DNA from: Eurosta solidaginis
Taxonomy: Eukaryota; Arthropoda; Insecta; Diptera; Tephritidae
DNA: 64,000 bases
Assembly (NCBI RefSeq): GCF_040869045.1
Contig: NC_090321.1
Span: 138,623,689-138,687,688 of the forward strand
Reading direction: 5' to 3'
Within the stretch, counting starts at the first letter, position 1. Each line of letters begins with the position of its first letter. Below the pieces are notes generated by a model. It did not search any database. It was not told the DNA's origin and was given only the letters and a program-made list of their open reading frames with translations. Position numbers and translations under genes: made by a program. This document shows, one piece after another, positions 1-11,092 of the stretch.

Positions 1-625
1 CCTCACATGGGTCCCTGGACATAGGGATATCGAGGGAAACTGTATTGCAGATGAACTCGCTAGGCAGGGTACAACCAAGCAGGTTCTTCCTGGACAAGAA
101 CGCTTAGGTATGCCCCTGTCCACATGCAAGCTAATGCTAAAAGAGCACATCTACCGTCAAGCCGACGAAAGATGGCTACAAACACCGGGATGTCGAACGT
201 CGAAAGAAACCTGGCCTAAATGGGATCCTAAAAGGTCCCGTCACGTTTACAACCTAAGAAGGGATACAATTTCCACATTTGTAGGGGCACTAACGGGTCA
301 TTGCCTCATAGGTAGGCATGCAGAAAGGCTAGGAGCGCCTTATCGTCGTTGCTGTAGGAGTTGTAAAGAAGATGAGGAGGAGGAAACGGTGGTTCACCTC
401 ATTTGCAACTGCCCAGCGCTAAGCGGAGCACGGCAGCGCTTTCTGGGAGCTCCATTTCTTGATACTATGAGTCAGGTTGTGGAGCATGACGTCAAGGACC
501 TGGCAGATTTCATCAGGTCCTCAAAATGGTTCGAAGAGGAGAGGTAACGGTGTTTTTCGTGGTATCACAACGGGCCTAGTACTACTGGCCTAAGTGTGCC
601 CTCGGGCAGCCACCCCAACCTAACC
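1..625 (+). mobile_element. 3' end of a LOA/I-group non-LTR retrotransposon
   Basis: It comprises the ORF2 tail plus a short 3' UTR (548-625) ending in CCAACCTAACCTAA, with no long poly(A). The Penelope direct repeat starts immediately after, so the two elements abut. Either the Penelope copy landed at the 3' end or it truncated it. Confidence 0.65.
2..547 (+). CDS. C-terminal part of non-LTR retrotransposon ORF2 (RNase H tail, LOA/I group)
   Basis: The frame is open from the window edge to TAA at 545-547. It begins inside an RNase H domain: WVPGH, then GN..ADELA, which is the last conserved block of the RNase H found in I/LOA-group non-LTR retrotransposons. A C-terminal Cys/His cluster follows (CCRSCKED...HLICNCP), usual for the ORF2 end of these elements. 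Endonuclease and RT would lie left of the window. The piece has no stop, so it may be a young or well preserved copy. The assignment to LOA rather than another RNase H-bearing clade is from memory of the motif style and is moderate. An ATG at 110 lies inside the domain and is not the true start. Confidence 0.75.
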   Translation, partial: LTWVPGHRDIEGNCIADELARQGTTKQVLPGQERLGMPLSTCKLMLKEHIYRQADERWLQTPGCRTSKETWPKWDPKRSRHVYNLRRDTISTFVGALTGHCLIGRHAERLGAPYRRCCRSCKEDEEEETVVHLICNCPALSGARQRFLGAPFLDTMSQVVEHDVKDLADFIRSSKWFEEER

Positions 626-812
626 TAATGTTTTCATGTTAATTTCTATGTGTTGTTACATTTTGTTTCTTTATTTATTTATTTGAAAATAAAAATAGTG
701 TAGCCCCTGAAGAGGCTGAAATATTCAGCGAAACGTCGGGCGAAAGGTAAAATAAATCTTTATTTGTACCAGGAAATATTAGATCAGACTAGCTTACTCA
801 AAAATACATGTA
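626..812 (+). repeat. Left Penelope pseudo-LTR
   Basis: It is nearly identical to 3353-3539 with only a few substitutions. It starts at TAATGTTTTCATG and ends at ATACATGTA. A hammerhead-like fold sits in the middle. Confidence 0.85.
703..741 (+). ncRNA. Hammerhead-ribozyme-like motif (left PLTR)
   Basis: The core CTGAAGA (707-713) matches the consensus CUGANGA. A 6-bp hairpin follows (715-720 with 724-729, ATA loop), then GAAA (730-733), then ACGTC (733-737), with GTC as the expected cleavage triplet. GCCC (703-706) can pair with GGGC (738-741) as stem I. Stem III is almost absent: the ACGT palindrome fits the minimal hammerheads of Penelope elements, thought to act as dimers. Caveat: G714 is unpaired next to stem II. 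Activity is inferred, not shown. Confidence 0.55.
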
Positions 813-1003
813 CATAATCGAACTGATCGCAAATATACAACTAAATTTAATTACGGAAGGCCTGCCGATATAACGCACACCATTTATTATTTTCCAAAAA
901 CAACACAAATTCAATATGAAAAACTTCTAAAAACTACAAATAACTAAAATTTCTACTGCGTTGTAACCAGTATGGACATATACCCAACTACCGCACAAAT
1001 TCT

Positions 1004-3250
1004 ATGAGGAATGTAACAATTAACACAACATCCGAAAAAATTAAAAAACAAATGGAAAACTGCAAACGTCTATTTCTAACAAAAGCACTTAACATTGATA
1101 TAACACAAACAAATATTAACATAAAAACAACGAAAGATCTACTATATCATGCACAACAACAACTCAAAGCAAATTTAAACCCTTTAGAGTTTGACGATTT
1201 TATGATAAAACAACACATCCAAAGCCAGAAGACTGCAAAAGAAACCGAAGCAACACACAATTCAAAGCTAGAAAAACTGAAACAGGAGCAGATGAGGAAA
1301 CTGGGAATAAGTAAAAACAACATTTGGTTCATGAACAAAACCAACATCGTTTTTCCTGAGGAAGTAAAGTGTCGCTCGGGAGAAAGTTCGCGATTCCAAC
1401 AATAAGTAAGAGTTTCTCACCAATACGTATCATAGCGGAAATGGAGCAAATAATTATGGGCATAAAAGACGAAAAAGAAAAAGATGTAGTGAGAAACAGG
1501 GTGAGCAACAACATATTACTTTTTAAACGAAACATCAAACATAACTCCGCCGCAAAATTCATACTCGCAGCATTTAATAAAACAAAAGCATTTCTCAAAT
1601 CCAACACTAACATTGTTATCGCAGATGCAGACAAGGGAAACAAGACGGTAGCAATGTATGAATCCCAATACAAAGACAAAATGAACAAATTATTAGAAGA
1701 CAAAAATACATACAAACCCATAAGAGCAGATCCAACAGATATGCTACAAAAGAAAAACAACAAAATAGTAGACGAACTTTACAAAACAAAACAAATCAAT
1801 AAAAGAGAGAAGCAGCAATTACCTAGCACGGCCGCGGCGGCGCCAAGGCTGTATGGACTGCCTAAGATTCACAAACCACAGATTCCCTTGCGTCCGATTG
1901 CCTCATCGTTCATGGTACCCTGTTACAATTTGTCCAAATACATAGAACAGATACTTAAAACAATCATATCTGAAGAGCATAATGTGAAAAATGTGTTCAA
2001 TTTAAAAGACAGATTGGCTAATATTTATTTGTGTGAGGAAGATGTGTTAGTTTCGTTTGATGTTGTGTCCTTATTTACAAACATACCTACAATGCAAGCT
2101 ATAAAAATTATAATGAGAAAATTGGACCAAATACAAAACACAACAAGAATAACAAAAGCAAAGTTTCAACAAATTTTAGATTTTTGTCTTAGAGAAAATA
2201 ATTACTTCATGTGCAATAAGAAACTATACAGTCAGACTCATGGAATGCCAATGGGCAACCCGCTTTCACCGACAATCGCTGATATTATTATGGACGACCT
2301 TTTCGACAACACCATTTCGAAGCTCAAACAACAACACAATATTGACTTGACATTTATTATTAAATATGTAGACGATGTTTTCGCAATAGCAAAACGCAGT
2401 GACGTGAATATAATTCTAGAGACGCTAAACAAATACCACCATAAAATCCAGTTCACTATGGAAATGGAGGAAAACGCGAACATCCCTTTCCTTGATGTTC
2501 GTATACACAGAAAAAACAATAATATTAAATTAGATTGGTACTCAAAACCAACGTCCTCTGGCCGCCTAATTAACTTTTTCTCCTCCCAACCAACCAAATA
2601 TAAAATCAACACAGCGAAGAATCTGATAAATAAAATACTGATCATAAGCCATCAAGATTTCCATGACGCCAACAAAGAGAAGATACATTTGATTTTAAGA
2701 AATAATAATTACCCCAACTACCTAATACACGAATTGATTAACCAGGCGATCATAAAAACCAGTAACCACCTCAAAAAATTACCAGACGCAGCAACAACAG
2801 ACACTAAGAAATACCGCAGTGTGACATATATTCCTAAGCTCAGTCCTTTAGTCGATCACAACATAGTTAAACAACAAAACATCACACTAGCTTACAAGTC
2901 CAACAATACACTGTCCAAAATATACACAAAAACAAAGACTCCAATAGACAAGCAACAACAAAACAACGTGATATACAAAATAGAATGTAAAGGAAAGGAG
3001 AACGAAAACTGTGATAAAACATACATTGGGACGACAAAGCGGGCGCTAGGTGTTCGCAGCTGATATTAGAAAACAAAAACACAGCACTGCACTGTCACAG
3101 CACATACTCAACTGTGGCCATACAGCTGATTTCACGAACACCAAAATTATTGATAACGAAAAAAGGGAGATGGTGAGATACACACTTGAAAGCTTGCACA
3201 TTTTAAACAACAGACAAACGACGATGAACAGAAAGGAGGACAGCGTGTGA
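1004..3250 (+). pseudogene. Penelope-like RT / GIY-YIG endonuclease (frameshifted)
   Basis: The ATG at 1004 opens an N-terminal, Lys/Gln-rich helical segment. A frameshift near 1365 moves the reading to a long open frame to about 3055. RT blocks are visible: LPKIHK and RPIAS, SFDVVSLFTNIP, HGMPMGNPLSP, and the catalytic KYVDDVFAI. The C-terminus has the GIY-YIG signature (VIYKIEC, then KTYIGTT and R), and a second frameshift near 3050 carries the rest of the endonuclease (QHILNCGH block) to TGA at 3248-3250. Length and domain order fit Penelope-type proteins. The RT catalytic residues look intact; the frameshifts could be mutations or assembly errors. Confidence 0.87.
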
Positions 3251-3352
3251 GTAAATAAATAAATTAGTAATGACAAGACTACCACGTAGGGTGGTACTGA
3301 TACTTTAGTTCTATATGTGTTCTTATTGTCCAATATTGTTGTAAGTGTAATT

Positions 3353-3539
3353 TAATGTTTTCATGTTAATTTCTATGTGTTGTTACATTTTGTTTCTTTA
3401 TTTATTTATTTGAAAATAAAAATAGTGTAGCCCCTGAAGAGGCTGAAATATTCAGCGAAACGTCGGGCGAAAGGTAAAATAAATCTCTATTTGTACCAGG
3501 AAATATTAGATCAGACTAGCCTACTCAAAAATACATGTA
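3353..3539 (+). repeat. Right Penelope pseudo-LTR
   Basis: Second copy of the 187-bp repeat. It contains an A-rich stretch with AATAAA-like signals downstream of the coding region, and then the hammerhead-like motif. The Gypsy integrase sequence starts directly after it. Confidence 0.85.
3430..3468 (+). ncRNA. Hammerhead-ribozyme-like motif (right PLTR)
   Basis: Same elements as the left copy: stem I GCCC/GGGC, CTGAAGA core at 3434-3440, hairpin, CGAAAC at 3456-3461, GTC. No change in the core. The two sites lie 2727 bp apart, so cleavage at both would release a unit-length RNA. Confidence 0.55.
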
Positions 3540-6500
3540 GATAATAATATTTTGTTTCGCAAAATGTCTCGTGGCGAGAAACCTAGCAAAAGTTCTTGAG
3601 GCGTTTTCGTTGTCGCTTTTTTCTTCATTGAATTTATTACCCATTGGATTTCGCGTAGCTCCTCATCCCAGCGTTTATCATTGGCTGTGGTTGGTAATAG
3701 CATTGACAAAATTGTCCTGTTTATACGTTCAGCGTGTCCGTTTGCCCTCGGAGTACGCACGGCGTTTTTTACATGTTTGATTCCGTTGTCATTACAATAT
3801 TTCGCGAACTCTTTGGATGTGAATGCGGTACCTCTGTCCGTAACGATTCGCTCAGGCATACCTACATAACTACTGACCTCGTTTAATATGTCTATCACCG
3901 GCTTGGTCCTTGTACTCTTGACTGATCGTATAATTGTAAATTTTGTAAACGCGTCGACAAGGACAAGTATATGCTCGTTTCTCTGACTACTTTTTGTGAA
4001 AGGACCTAAATGGTCTAAGTGTACTGTCTTAAACGGGATTGGGTCGATATCGTCAAAATGATATTCACCTTCTTTCCTCCCCCCCTCTATCTTTATTGTA
4101 TGCGCATTCTACGCATTACTTAATATACGATTTTACATAGTTCCGCATTCTCGGGAACCATAAATAACTTATCAATCGCTGTATCGTTTTCTCGACGCCT
4201 AAATGTCCAGCATTATCGTGGCAATCATGTAAAACCTTCCATCGCAGTGCCTTTGGTACAACCCATAATTTTGCACCTTTGCGTTTTTTTAATTATCGAC
4301 CATTCTCAACTATGTACTCATATATCATATTAGTGTTTTTCATTTTCAATTGTTCGACTATATTCTTTATATCAGAATCCTGTAGCTGCATACTGAATAA
4401 CCAGTCCGTTTCATCTACTCCTGTTTTCAACACACATAAGGAAGCTTCATCCACCTCATGCGATACTTCTACGGGTGCTCTGCTGAGAGCGTCTACGTGC
4501 TTCATACGCTTACCAGAGCGATGTTCTATCTTTACATCATATTCTTGGACCTTCAACCACCAGCGCGCTATGCGCGGTATAAGCTCTTTCTTTGACATAG
4601 CCGTCTTAATTGCGTTGCAGTCGGTTATCACGGTAACTTCTTTGCCGTGAACATAGTATTTAAATCGTTCAAGTGTTTCTACCACAGCAAGAGTCTCTAA
4701 CTCATAACTATGAAACTTCTTCTCATTTTCGCTCGTTGATCTACTGAAATAAACTACCGGCTTCCAGCCGTCGGCTTCTTCTTGCAATAATACTCCAGCT
4801 AACCCAATAGAACTCGCATCGGTATGAATTTCATGCTTAGCTTCGATTCTGTATGACGTCATCACTGGCTTAGATGCTAATGCCATCTTTAGCTCTTCAA
4901 ACGCGCGTTGTTGTTCTTCAAACCATTGAAACTTTTGATCTTTACGTAGTAAACGTCTTAGTGGTTCAGACTTTATCGAATAATGGGGTACGAATTTTCT
5001 AAAGTACCCACTCAAACCAAGAAACTGTCTTACTTCAGTTACGTTTTTCGGAGTCAGAAAATTTGTAATAGCTAGCGTTTTTGCCGTACCTGGACTGATT
5101 CCAGTTGGTGTTAAAGAATGTCCCAAAAATTCTATCGTTTCTTTTGCAAACTCACACTTCTTCAAATTCAAAGTCAAATTTAATTCTCGTATTACATCAA
5201 ATACTCGTCCCAATTTTGTTAACATTTCTTCAATGGTAGAACCTCCTACCATAATGTCGTCCATATAATTAATAATATCGCCGTTCTGTGTTCGTTTTTT
5301 TACCTTTGCCATTAAGCGTTGGAAAACCACGGGAGCATTCTTAAGCCCGAAAGGCATTCGTTTAAATTGATACAACCCCTCTGTTGTAACAAACGCAGTA
5401 AACTTGCGACTATCTGGATCTATTGGTATTTGGTAATATCCATTATTCATATCAAGTATTGTAAAATATTGATAACGTTTAGCTTCCTGAAGCTGTTCCT
5501 CAATATGCGGCATTGGATAAACTTCTTTTCGTGTATGCTGATTCACCCTCCTGTAGTCGACACACAATCTCGACTCACCGTTTTTCTTTTTCACGAGTAC
5601 AATGGGACTCGCATATTCAGACTCTGACGATTCTATTATATCGCTGTCTAGCAGTTCAGCAATCATTTGTTGCACGATGATTTTCTTAGGTTCTGGGATA
5701 CGGTATGGATTTTGTGCAATGGGTACTGCGATATCTAACTCAATTTTCATGGATAATGTATTGGTCCTACCTATTTCGCTGATGTTATTTGCAAATATAT
5801 CGTTATACTCATTCAGCATTCCTATTAATTTCTTCATTTTCGTACTTTCAAGTTCTCCGCATTTTATATCGTTTTCGGTTATTGTCTTACGTTCAGCTAT
5901 CAACATTTCCCAATTTTTCGCGACGGTCGCGTATTCGAATTTTAATTGTCCGTTATTTATTTTCGCGAGGATATTTCGACTAAATATCTCTTGACCTAAT
6001 AGTACATGTGACGTTAACAAGTCGTCATCAACTATATATAACACTACGCTTAGTTTAATACTGTCTATCTGTATTTCAGTTTTTATCAATTCTTTTGCAT
6101 ATCGCGCGCCACCGCAAATACCTTTTATTTTCAATGAACAATGCTCTCTTTCAATTCTTAACTTGCTGGCACACGATTCCCGAATCATGCTACACTCACT
6201 TCCCGTATCAACAAACGCTTTTATTTGTTGTTTCTCAATGTATATTGTTTTCATACAAAACTGATCATTGCACTCGATTTTTAGTGTTATGTCACTCTTC
6301 TTACCACAATTCACAGGTTCACCTTTCGGATGAACTTTCTGACAATCGACACATCGTGCTTTGCGTTGTGGCTTAGGACACTTAGTCGATATGTGACCTT
6401 CTTCACCACAGTTATAACACTTTATTTTAATTTTATTTTCCGTGGCAGGCTTATTAATAGTGTTACTCGCGCTTTTCGTTTTGTTTTGTTCAATTCTTAA

Positions 6501-7274
6501 AATCGGTGTACTGTTTTGATTTTTACTATACTCGTGAAGCGTTTCACGTAAATGTCTCATCGATTGGAATCGTAACAGAGCAATTGCTGTTTGTATTTCA
6601 CGGTTTCTTAACCCGTTTCGCGTATATCTTATAATAGCATCTTCACTCAAATTATAACATTGACCGATAGCGTTCATACGGAAACAATAATCCACGATTT
6701 TCTCATCTGATTTACGTACCGAACTATTCATCTTATAATGTACCTCTGCCTGGTTTGGCTTTGTACCGAATTCTTCAATTAATCGTTCCGCGAAAATTTT
6801 CCAATTCGAATAGCACTGTGGTGATGCATCTAACCATAGTGTTGCAACACCATGCAGCCGACTAAATACTGCTAACATTAAACTTTTTTCATTCCATTGA
6901 TAAGCACTACGCGCTTGGTTAACACGTTCAACAAATTTTTCTACCGGCAAGGAAAGTTCATTTGTCGGATCGAATGTAGGTAACGTTTCGGCTATTTTTT
7001 TTACCGAACACCTTGTGCTTGGAAAATCTACCATTGATACCGGAGTAGCTATATTTCGCGATTCTGTACTTGCGTTTGATTGTTCATTACTCACGTTATT
7101 TGTTTGTTGTAATATTTGTTCATTACTTAAATTATTCGTTTGTTGTTCTCTATCGTTTCGTTGTTGCAACAGGGTAGTAATGCTTTGCATCATTTCCCGC
7201 AACTCATCAATTTGTTGTTGCATTGCACTATTATCAACAACATCTATTTCATCACTTTTTTCTACCTCGCACAA
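3540..7274 (-). pseudogene. Gypsy-1 gag-pol polyprotein (gag, PR, RT, RNase H, integrase)
   Basis: A 993-codon frame opens at ATG 7274. Order: coiled-coil-like Gln/Asn-rich N-terminus; gag capsid; CCHC knuckle CYNCGEEGHISTKC near residue 285; protease FVDTGSECSMI near 355; RT with YMDD near 668; RNase H with IHTDASS near 815. A TAA at 4293-4295 interrupts the same frame, after which the integrase zinc domain (HDC...GH...CVEC) follows with another in-frame stop at 4116-4118. A frameshift in a C-run (about 4078-4086) leads into the integrase core with DHLGPF, TDRGTAF and HAERINR carrying D, D and E. Penelope cuts it at about 3540. Gag and pol are a single frame in this lineage. Confidence 0.88.
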
Positions 7275-7519
7275 ACGTTGAATTAATTCTATTCTTATTA
7301 GAACTTGTTATTGTTTACGTTTTGCGATTTATTTTGATCGTTTCGATTGTGACGTCTCGTTGTCACGCACTCGCACGGTTTGTTTTATTCGTACCTACTC
7401 GTTACTTCTCTTTGTTTACTTTATTTTCTTTTCAACAAACTCTCGCTGATTTTTCAACTTCACCACTGATGTTGTTATGTCGAACACATTCGTTAAGCTT
7501 TTCTTCTTTTTCTGGAATT

Positions 7520-7727
7520 TCACTCTCGTTGTTATTCGTTCAACTTAGGTCTTCGTAATTTGTTTCTTTATATGCGTTTCGTTTTTTTTGTACTCGTTAT
7601 TATTATACGTTCAACTCCGATTTACGTTTACTATTGTTATCTCGTTTATGCAACCGTCGTTATTGTACGTTCAACTTCGGTGCGCGCCCAGATTGTTATC
7701 TCGTTTTTTCAACCGTCGTTATTATAC
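7520..7727. repeat. Tandem repeats, about 60-75 bp, in the Gypsy-1 leader/LTR
   Basis: Three to four imperfect units, each with TTATTNTACGTTCAACTYCG and, in the last two, TTGTTATCTCGTTTWTKCAACCGTCG. The array resumes at 8092 after the inserted element. It lies upstream of gag on the minus strand, so it may be regulatory leader or LTR sequence. Confidence 0.6.
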
Positions 7728-8084
7728 CAAAGAGTATATATTTGTTAAGAGGCGTCACTCGATACTTTGTTGTTGCCAAAGCAACCCTGTCATGTCGAAT
7801 GTGATTCTCAAGGAAGTTTTGTTTAGTTTTTTTTAATTGAATCCTATATAGTTATGCGGTAAAGTGACTTTGCATAATTACGATTTTTTGAAAGAGAATT
7901 AATTAATTAATTTAATACAATCAGTAAAATAAACACAAATACCCCACGAAAATGTATAGAAAGCGTTTTTATAAATACATCTGATAAAAAAAAACCAACG
8001 ACTACCTTGAGAAAACATCGAGTAATTTGCTTTGGCAACAACAAAAGTATCGAGTGACGCCTCTTGACAAATATATACTCTTTG
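7728..8084. mobile_element. Inverted-repeat non-autonomous element (357 bp) with 7-bp target duplication
   Basis: The left end CAAAGAGTATATATTTGT and right end ACAAATATATACTCTTTG are inverted copies; the arms extend over 50 bp with high identity and continue imperfectly to about 110 bp. ATTATAC flanks it on both sides (7721-7727 and 8085-8091). Removing one copy restores the surrounding tandem-repeat unit, which supports a real insertion. It has no coding capacity. The superfamily is unassigned. Confidence 0.75.
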
Positions 8085-8091
8085 ATTATAC

Positions 8092-8960
8092 GTCCAAATT
8101 CGGTTCTCAATATATATGTATTCAACTCAACATTTATATTGATGCTACTATGTATATATGTATATTCATACATAAGTACCTCTAACGCTCGTTGCAAATT
8201 CAAATTTTGCTTTCTATAATGCGCGCACTGATGATGCTGACAACTCGTCAACAAACACTTTTGTGTGGCAAATATATACACCGTTCTAGAATTTTCTCTT
8301 ATTTACTCGAATGCATTTGTACATATGTACGTATGCATGTGTGCACGTATCCACGTTAAGGGTTGATTTTCTTGTACAATCACGATCTTATCCACATATG
8401 TATATTTGTATATATGATTTTTAATCATGTTACTACACGAATCGAATTTTTCTTTTATTTTATATGTATCTAACCGTTTGTACATATATATATTTTCTCA
8501 AGTAACTATCAGTTTCAGCACTTTTTCCGTATATTCGCGCGAATGTGTTTAACGTGTGCATGCTACAACATGATCTCGACAATACTCGCGTTACACGTAT
8601 TTTTATATATTAAACATTTATATGTATTATTTCTTGCACTTTTCCATATAGGATTTTTTCCGGATTCACAATCCCCTTCTGACCTGAAAGGAAGGGGCTC
8701 TTGAGCGGCCACTGTAGGCGGTAAATAAATTGTCAGGCGTTCTTTAAACTTAAAGAATAATTATTTAATTCAAGAATTTAGGATATAAGTAACATTTTAA
8801 AATAGTTTAAATAGTTTAGCAAATTCAATATTTCATTGTGAGTGCGAACGTTCCGGCGGCTTTGAATATATTCGATCGACTGACTGTCGGTTACTGTTCA
8901 ATTGTTCGCGTTGGTTTTATGTTAGTGTTGCATTTATGGCAGAGCATTAGCATCTTACAC
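8092..8960. other. A/T-rich stretch, no gene seen
   Basis: Continuation of the Gypsy-1 upstream region with ATATGTATATNTG-type runs, then a short G/C-richer patch at about 8680-8720. No coding frame, RNA gene or clear terminus was recognised. It probably contains the U5 end of the next element's LTR. Confidence 0.4.
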
Positions 8961-9504
8961 AGTTGAATAAATAACTCCAATATTTAATAATGCAAAATGG
9001 CCTTTATTAAAGTACTTCACAATAACACTCAAATTTTGCAACGAATAGCTTGCTTAATAACCAAACTGATTGATAGCTCAAATGGAAACTCTGCTATTCA
9101 AAATAATACTGCTCTTGCTCGCTAGATAGCGTCTTAAACGAAACCTCAAAAATCAAACTGAATTACTTCTTACTCGCTTGCGCCGCTTTTATAGTTTACG
9201 CTGCATACATCTAGGCTCTTCTATTTCCAGAACTTACCAACTATTTCGTGTGTTTATAGTTCTCATATAGTTTCTACTTGTTTACAATTGTCTACTTTTC
9301 AGCGTCTCTCAGATGTATGTAAGTTTGTAGTTTACAGTCTCTCGCACACACATAGGCGTATAAGTAAATGCATCTGTGTGTGACATCTCTCGGCTGCCTT
9401 ATATATGTGTATACATGATTTGATTATTGACGTAAATACCGCTTAGCATGGCCTTAGCTTCGCCTTAGTGATGGTATAGCTTGGTGATGCTAATATCCGT
9501 GACA
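8961..9504 (-). repeat. 3' LTR of Gypsy-A copy 0
   Basis: On the minus strand it starts TGTCACGGATATTAGC at 9504. 9125-9504 is nearly identical to 10715-11092. The far end (about 8961-9000) matches the LTR of Gypsy-A copy 1 around its AATAAAGGCC segment; the exact U5 end is not resolved. Confidence 0.75.
9158..9193 (-). promoter_or_regulatory. LTR core promoter (TATA + Inr)
   Basis: On the minus strand TATAAAAG (9186-9193) lies about 30 nt before TTCAGTTTG, with TCAGT at 9158-9162. The same pair occurs in the right LTR at 10745-10781 and, with diverged flanks, in copies 1 and 2, so it is conserved within the family. Confidence 0.6.
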
Positions 9505-9515
9505 CTGCCCTCCAC

Positions 9516-10713
9516 CTAAGTCTGATCGTCCCGATCAAACGAATCTCTCGATCTAACCGGTACTAGCCTCTCCAAATGAACCACCCTTCTATTTCGTGGT
9601 TTCCCAATTGTTTGTATGCGGTAGATGGCATCACTGATCCTTTTTACAACTTTGTACGGGCCTTCCCAACTGCACCAAAATTTGGAAGGAACACCTTTCC
9701 GCCGGTGAGGGTTGTACAACAGTACCAAATCTCCCTCCAAGAAACCTTCCGAATTATTCTTGTTGTCGTACCTGTATTTCATCTTACTACTCATTATCCT
9801 GGATCGTTCCCTCGCACTCTGTTGCTTGGCCAATGAAGAACTACTTCGCAGAGCTTGATCTTGACGGATTGACTTTGCATCATCAGTATCGTCTTGACGT
9901 TTCACAACAGTAGTACGCGATGGCTTGAAACCACCCTTGCATTCTTTCTGGAAAATTCTTTCAGTCGTTTTAGTGCGTCCATTAGGGTTTGTCAATGCCA
10001 GTGTTTTTCTCGCAGGTACTTTTGATTTCGCTTTATTTGGCCCATTCGATCCATCAACCTTTGCTCGATCAACTTTCCTTGACTTTCGTGGTCTCTGTCG
10101 AATCTCCTCCACCAGCACTCGCTTACTGCTGAACCCTTTCTCCAAACTGAAGTTAAGTGGCACATCTTGGTTCTCATAATGCATCACCCTTCTCTGCATA
10201 TCGATTTTGATGTCATGGTCAACCAAGAAATCCACTCCCAATATAACTTCATCAACAATCTCCGCCACAACGAATTTGTGTAAAACCATGACCTTCCCAA
10301 TTAAGACTTCACAGATCACTTCTCCCCGGACTTGGTTATACTCGCCAGTGACCGTACGCAACCTCGCTCCAGGTAACGGTTTTACTCTCCTGTTGACGAA
10401 GTCAGATCGGATCAAGGAATGAGATGCGCGCAAGTTTTCGTTCTTTACATCCGACACGCTCTTGCTCATCTCCTCCAGCTTTGCCTTTACGGCCACCCAC
10501 ATTGTTGAAAATATTAGGACCAAGATCGCAATGACGTGCAATGTGACCGGACTTCCCGCATTTGAAGCATTTGGTAACTTTTTCACTCCGCTTTTGCGAT
10601 CCTTTCAGCGCCTCCAATATTGCGTCTACCCACTCTGGCCTTTCTACTTCCACACGGCGTGCTTTGAAAACTGGCTTACTCAGAAGCGACGCTGTTTCCT
10701 GAATCAGATCTTG
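9516..10713 (-). pseudogene. Gypsy-A copy 0: gag C-terminus, protease remnant, linker, integrase GPY/F tail
   Basis: From the right LTR junction the gag frame reads to a CCHC knuckle (CFKCGKSGHIARHC), then a small deletion removes the protease start including the DTG catalytic triad. After a frame change, a continuous frame runs to 9516: ASHSLIRSD and ILGVDFLVDH (protease body), a basic linker, then QRYD-like MKYRYDN, GDLVLLYNPHRRKG, WEGPYKVVKRISDAIYRIQ, which is the integrase GPY/F module. About 300 residues of PR-linker-tail are uninterrupted although no RT or integrase core lies between. The nucleotides around 9900-9985 (linker) correspond to the 68-bp block shared with BEL pol. Confidence 0.8.
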
Positions 10714-10714
10714 T

Positions 10715-11092
10715 GATAGCGTCTTAATCGAAACCTCAAATCAAACTGAATTACTTCTTACTCGCTTGCGACGCTTTTATAGTTTACGCTGCATACATCT
10801 AGGCTCTTCTATTTCCAGAACTTACCAACTATTTCGTGTGTTTATAGTTCTCATATAGTTTCTACTTGTTTACAATTGTCTACTTTTCAGCGTCTCTCAG
10901 ATGTATGTAAGTTTGTAGTTTACAGTCTCTCGCACACACATAGGCGTATAAGTAAATGCATCTGTGTGTGACATCCCTCGGCTGCCTTATATATGTGTAT
11001 ACATGATTTGATTAATGACGTAAATACCGCTTAGCATGGCCTTAGCATCGCCTTAGTGATGGTATAGCTTAGTGATGCTAATATCCGTGACA
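10715..11092 (-). repeat. 5' LTR of Gypsy-A copy 0, U3/R only
   Basis: Nearly identical to 9125-9504, from the LTR start to just past the Inr. The remainder of the LTR is deleted and gag sequence begins at 10713. It carries TATAAAAG (minus) at 10774-10781. Confidence 0.8.

Larger units (their letters stand above)
626..3539 (+). mobile_element. Penelope-like element with flanking direct repeats
   Basis: A 187-bp direct repeat (626-812 and 3353-3539, constant offset 2727, no indels) brackets a reading frame with Penelope-type RT followed by a GIY-YIG endonuclease. That combination and pseudo-LTRs (PLTRs) define the endonuclease-bearing Penelope-like elements. The left neighbour is a LOA-type 3' end; the right neighbour is the integrase of a minus-strand Gypsy element, which is cut exactly where the right repeat ends. 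So Penelope is younger than that Gypsy copy, or shares its breakpoint. The coding region has at least two frameshifts, so this copy is probably dead. Confidence 0.88.
3540..8110 (-). mobile_element. Ty3/Gypsy retrotransposon (Gypsy-1), 3' end truncated
   Basis: The minus-strand gag-pol (3540-7274) is followed, in the transcription direction, by Penelope sequence inside the integrase, so the GPY/F tail and 3' LTR are missing. Right of 7274 (upstream of gag) lies a leader or LTR with tandem repeats and an inserted inverted-repeat element. I could not place an LTR end or primer-binding site, so the right boundary is approximate. Confidence 0.7.
8961..11092 (-). mobile_element. Gypsy-A, copy 0: internally deleted LTR retrotransposon
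   Basis: Two direct copies of an LTR (8961-9504, and a truncated 10715-11092) flank a minus-strand frame that holds the gag zinc knuckle, part of the protease, a linker and an integrase C-terminal tail. RT, RNase H and the integrase core are absent. A purine tract (GGAGGGCAG on the minus strand, 9505-9513) precedes the LTR start TGTCACGG. The right LTR is joined straight to the gag C-terminus at 10714, so U5, primer site and gag N-terminus are deleted. The same PR-to-integrase-tail structure recurs at 32572-33468 and 38345-39274. Confidence 0.8.

Noticed and set aside
1147..2645. Minus-strand frames opposite the Penelope coding region
   Set aside because: Antisense shadows of the RT frame without any motif.
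7290..8720. Defined LTR and primer-binding site for Gypsy-1
   Set aside because: No second LTR exists in the window and no TGG-type primer site was seen next to gag, so boundaries could not be supported.
9516..10586. Intact retropepsin in Gypsy-A copy 0
   Set aside because: The segment with the DTG active site is deleted; only the rest of the protease fold remains.
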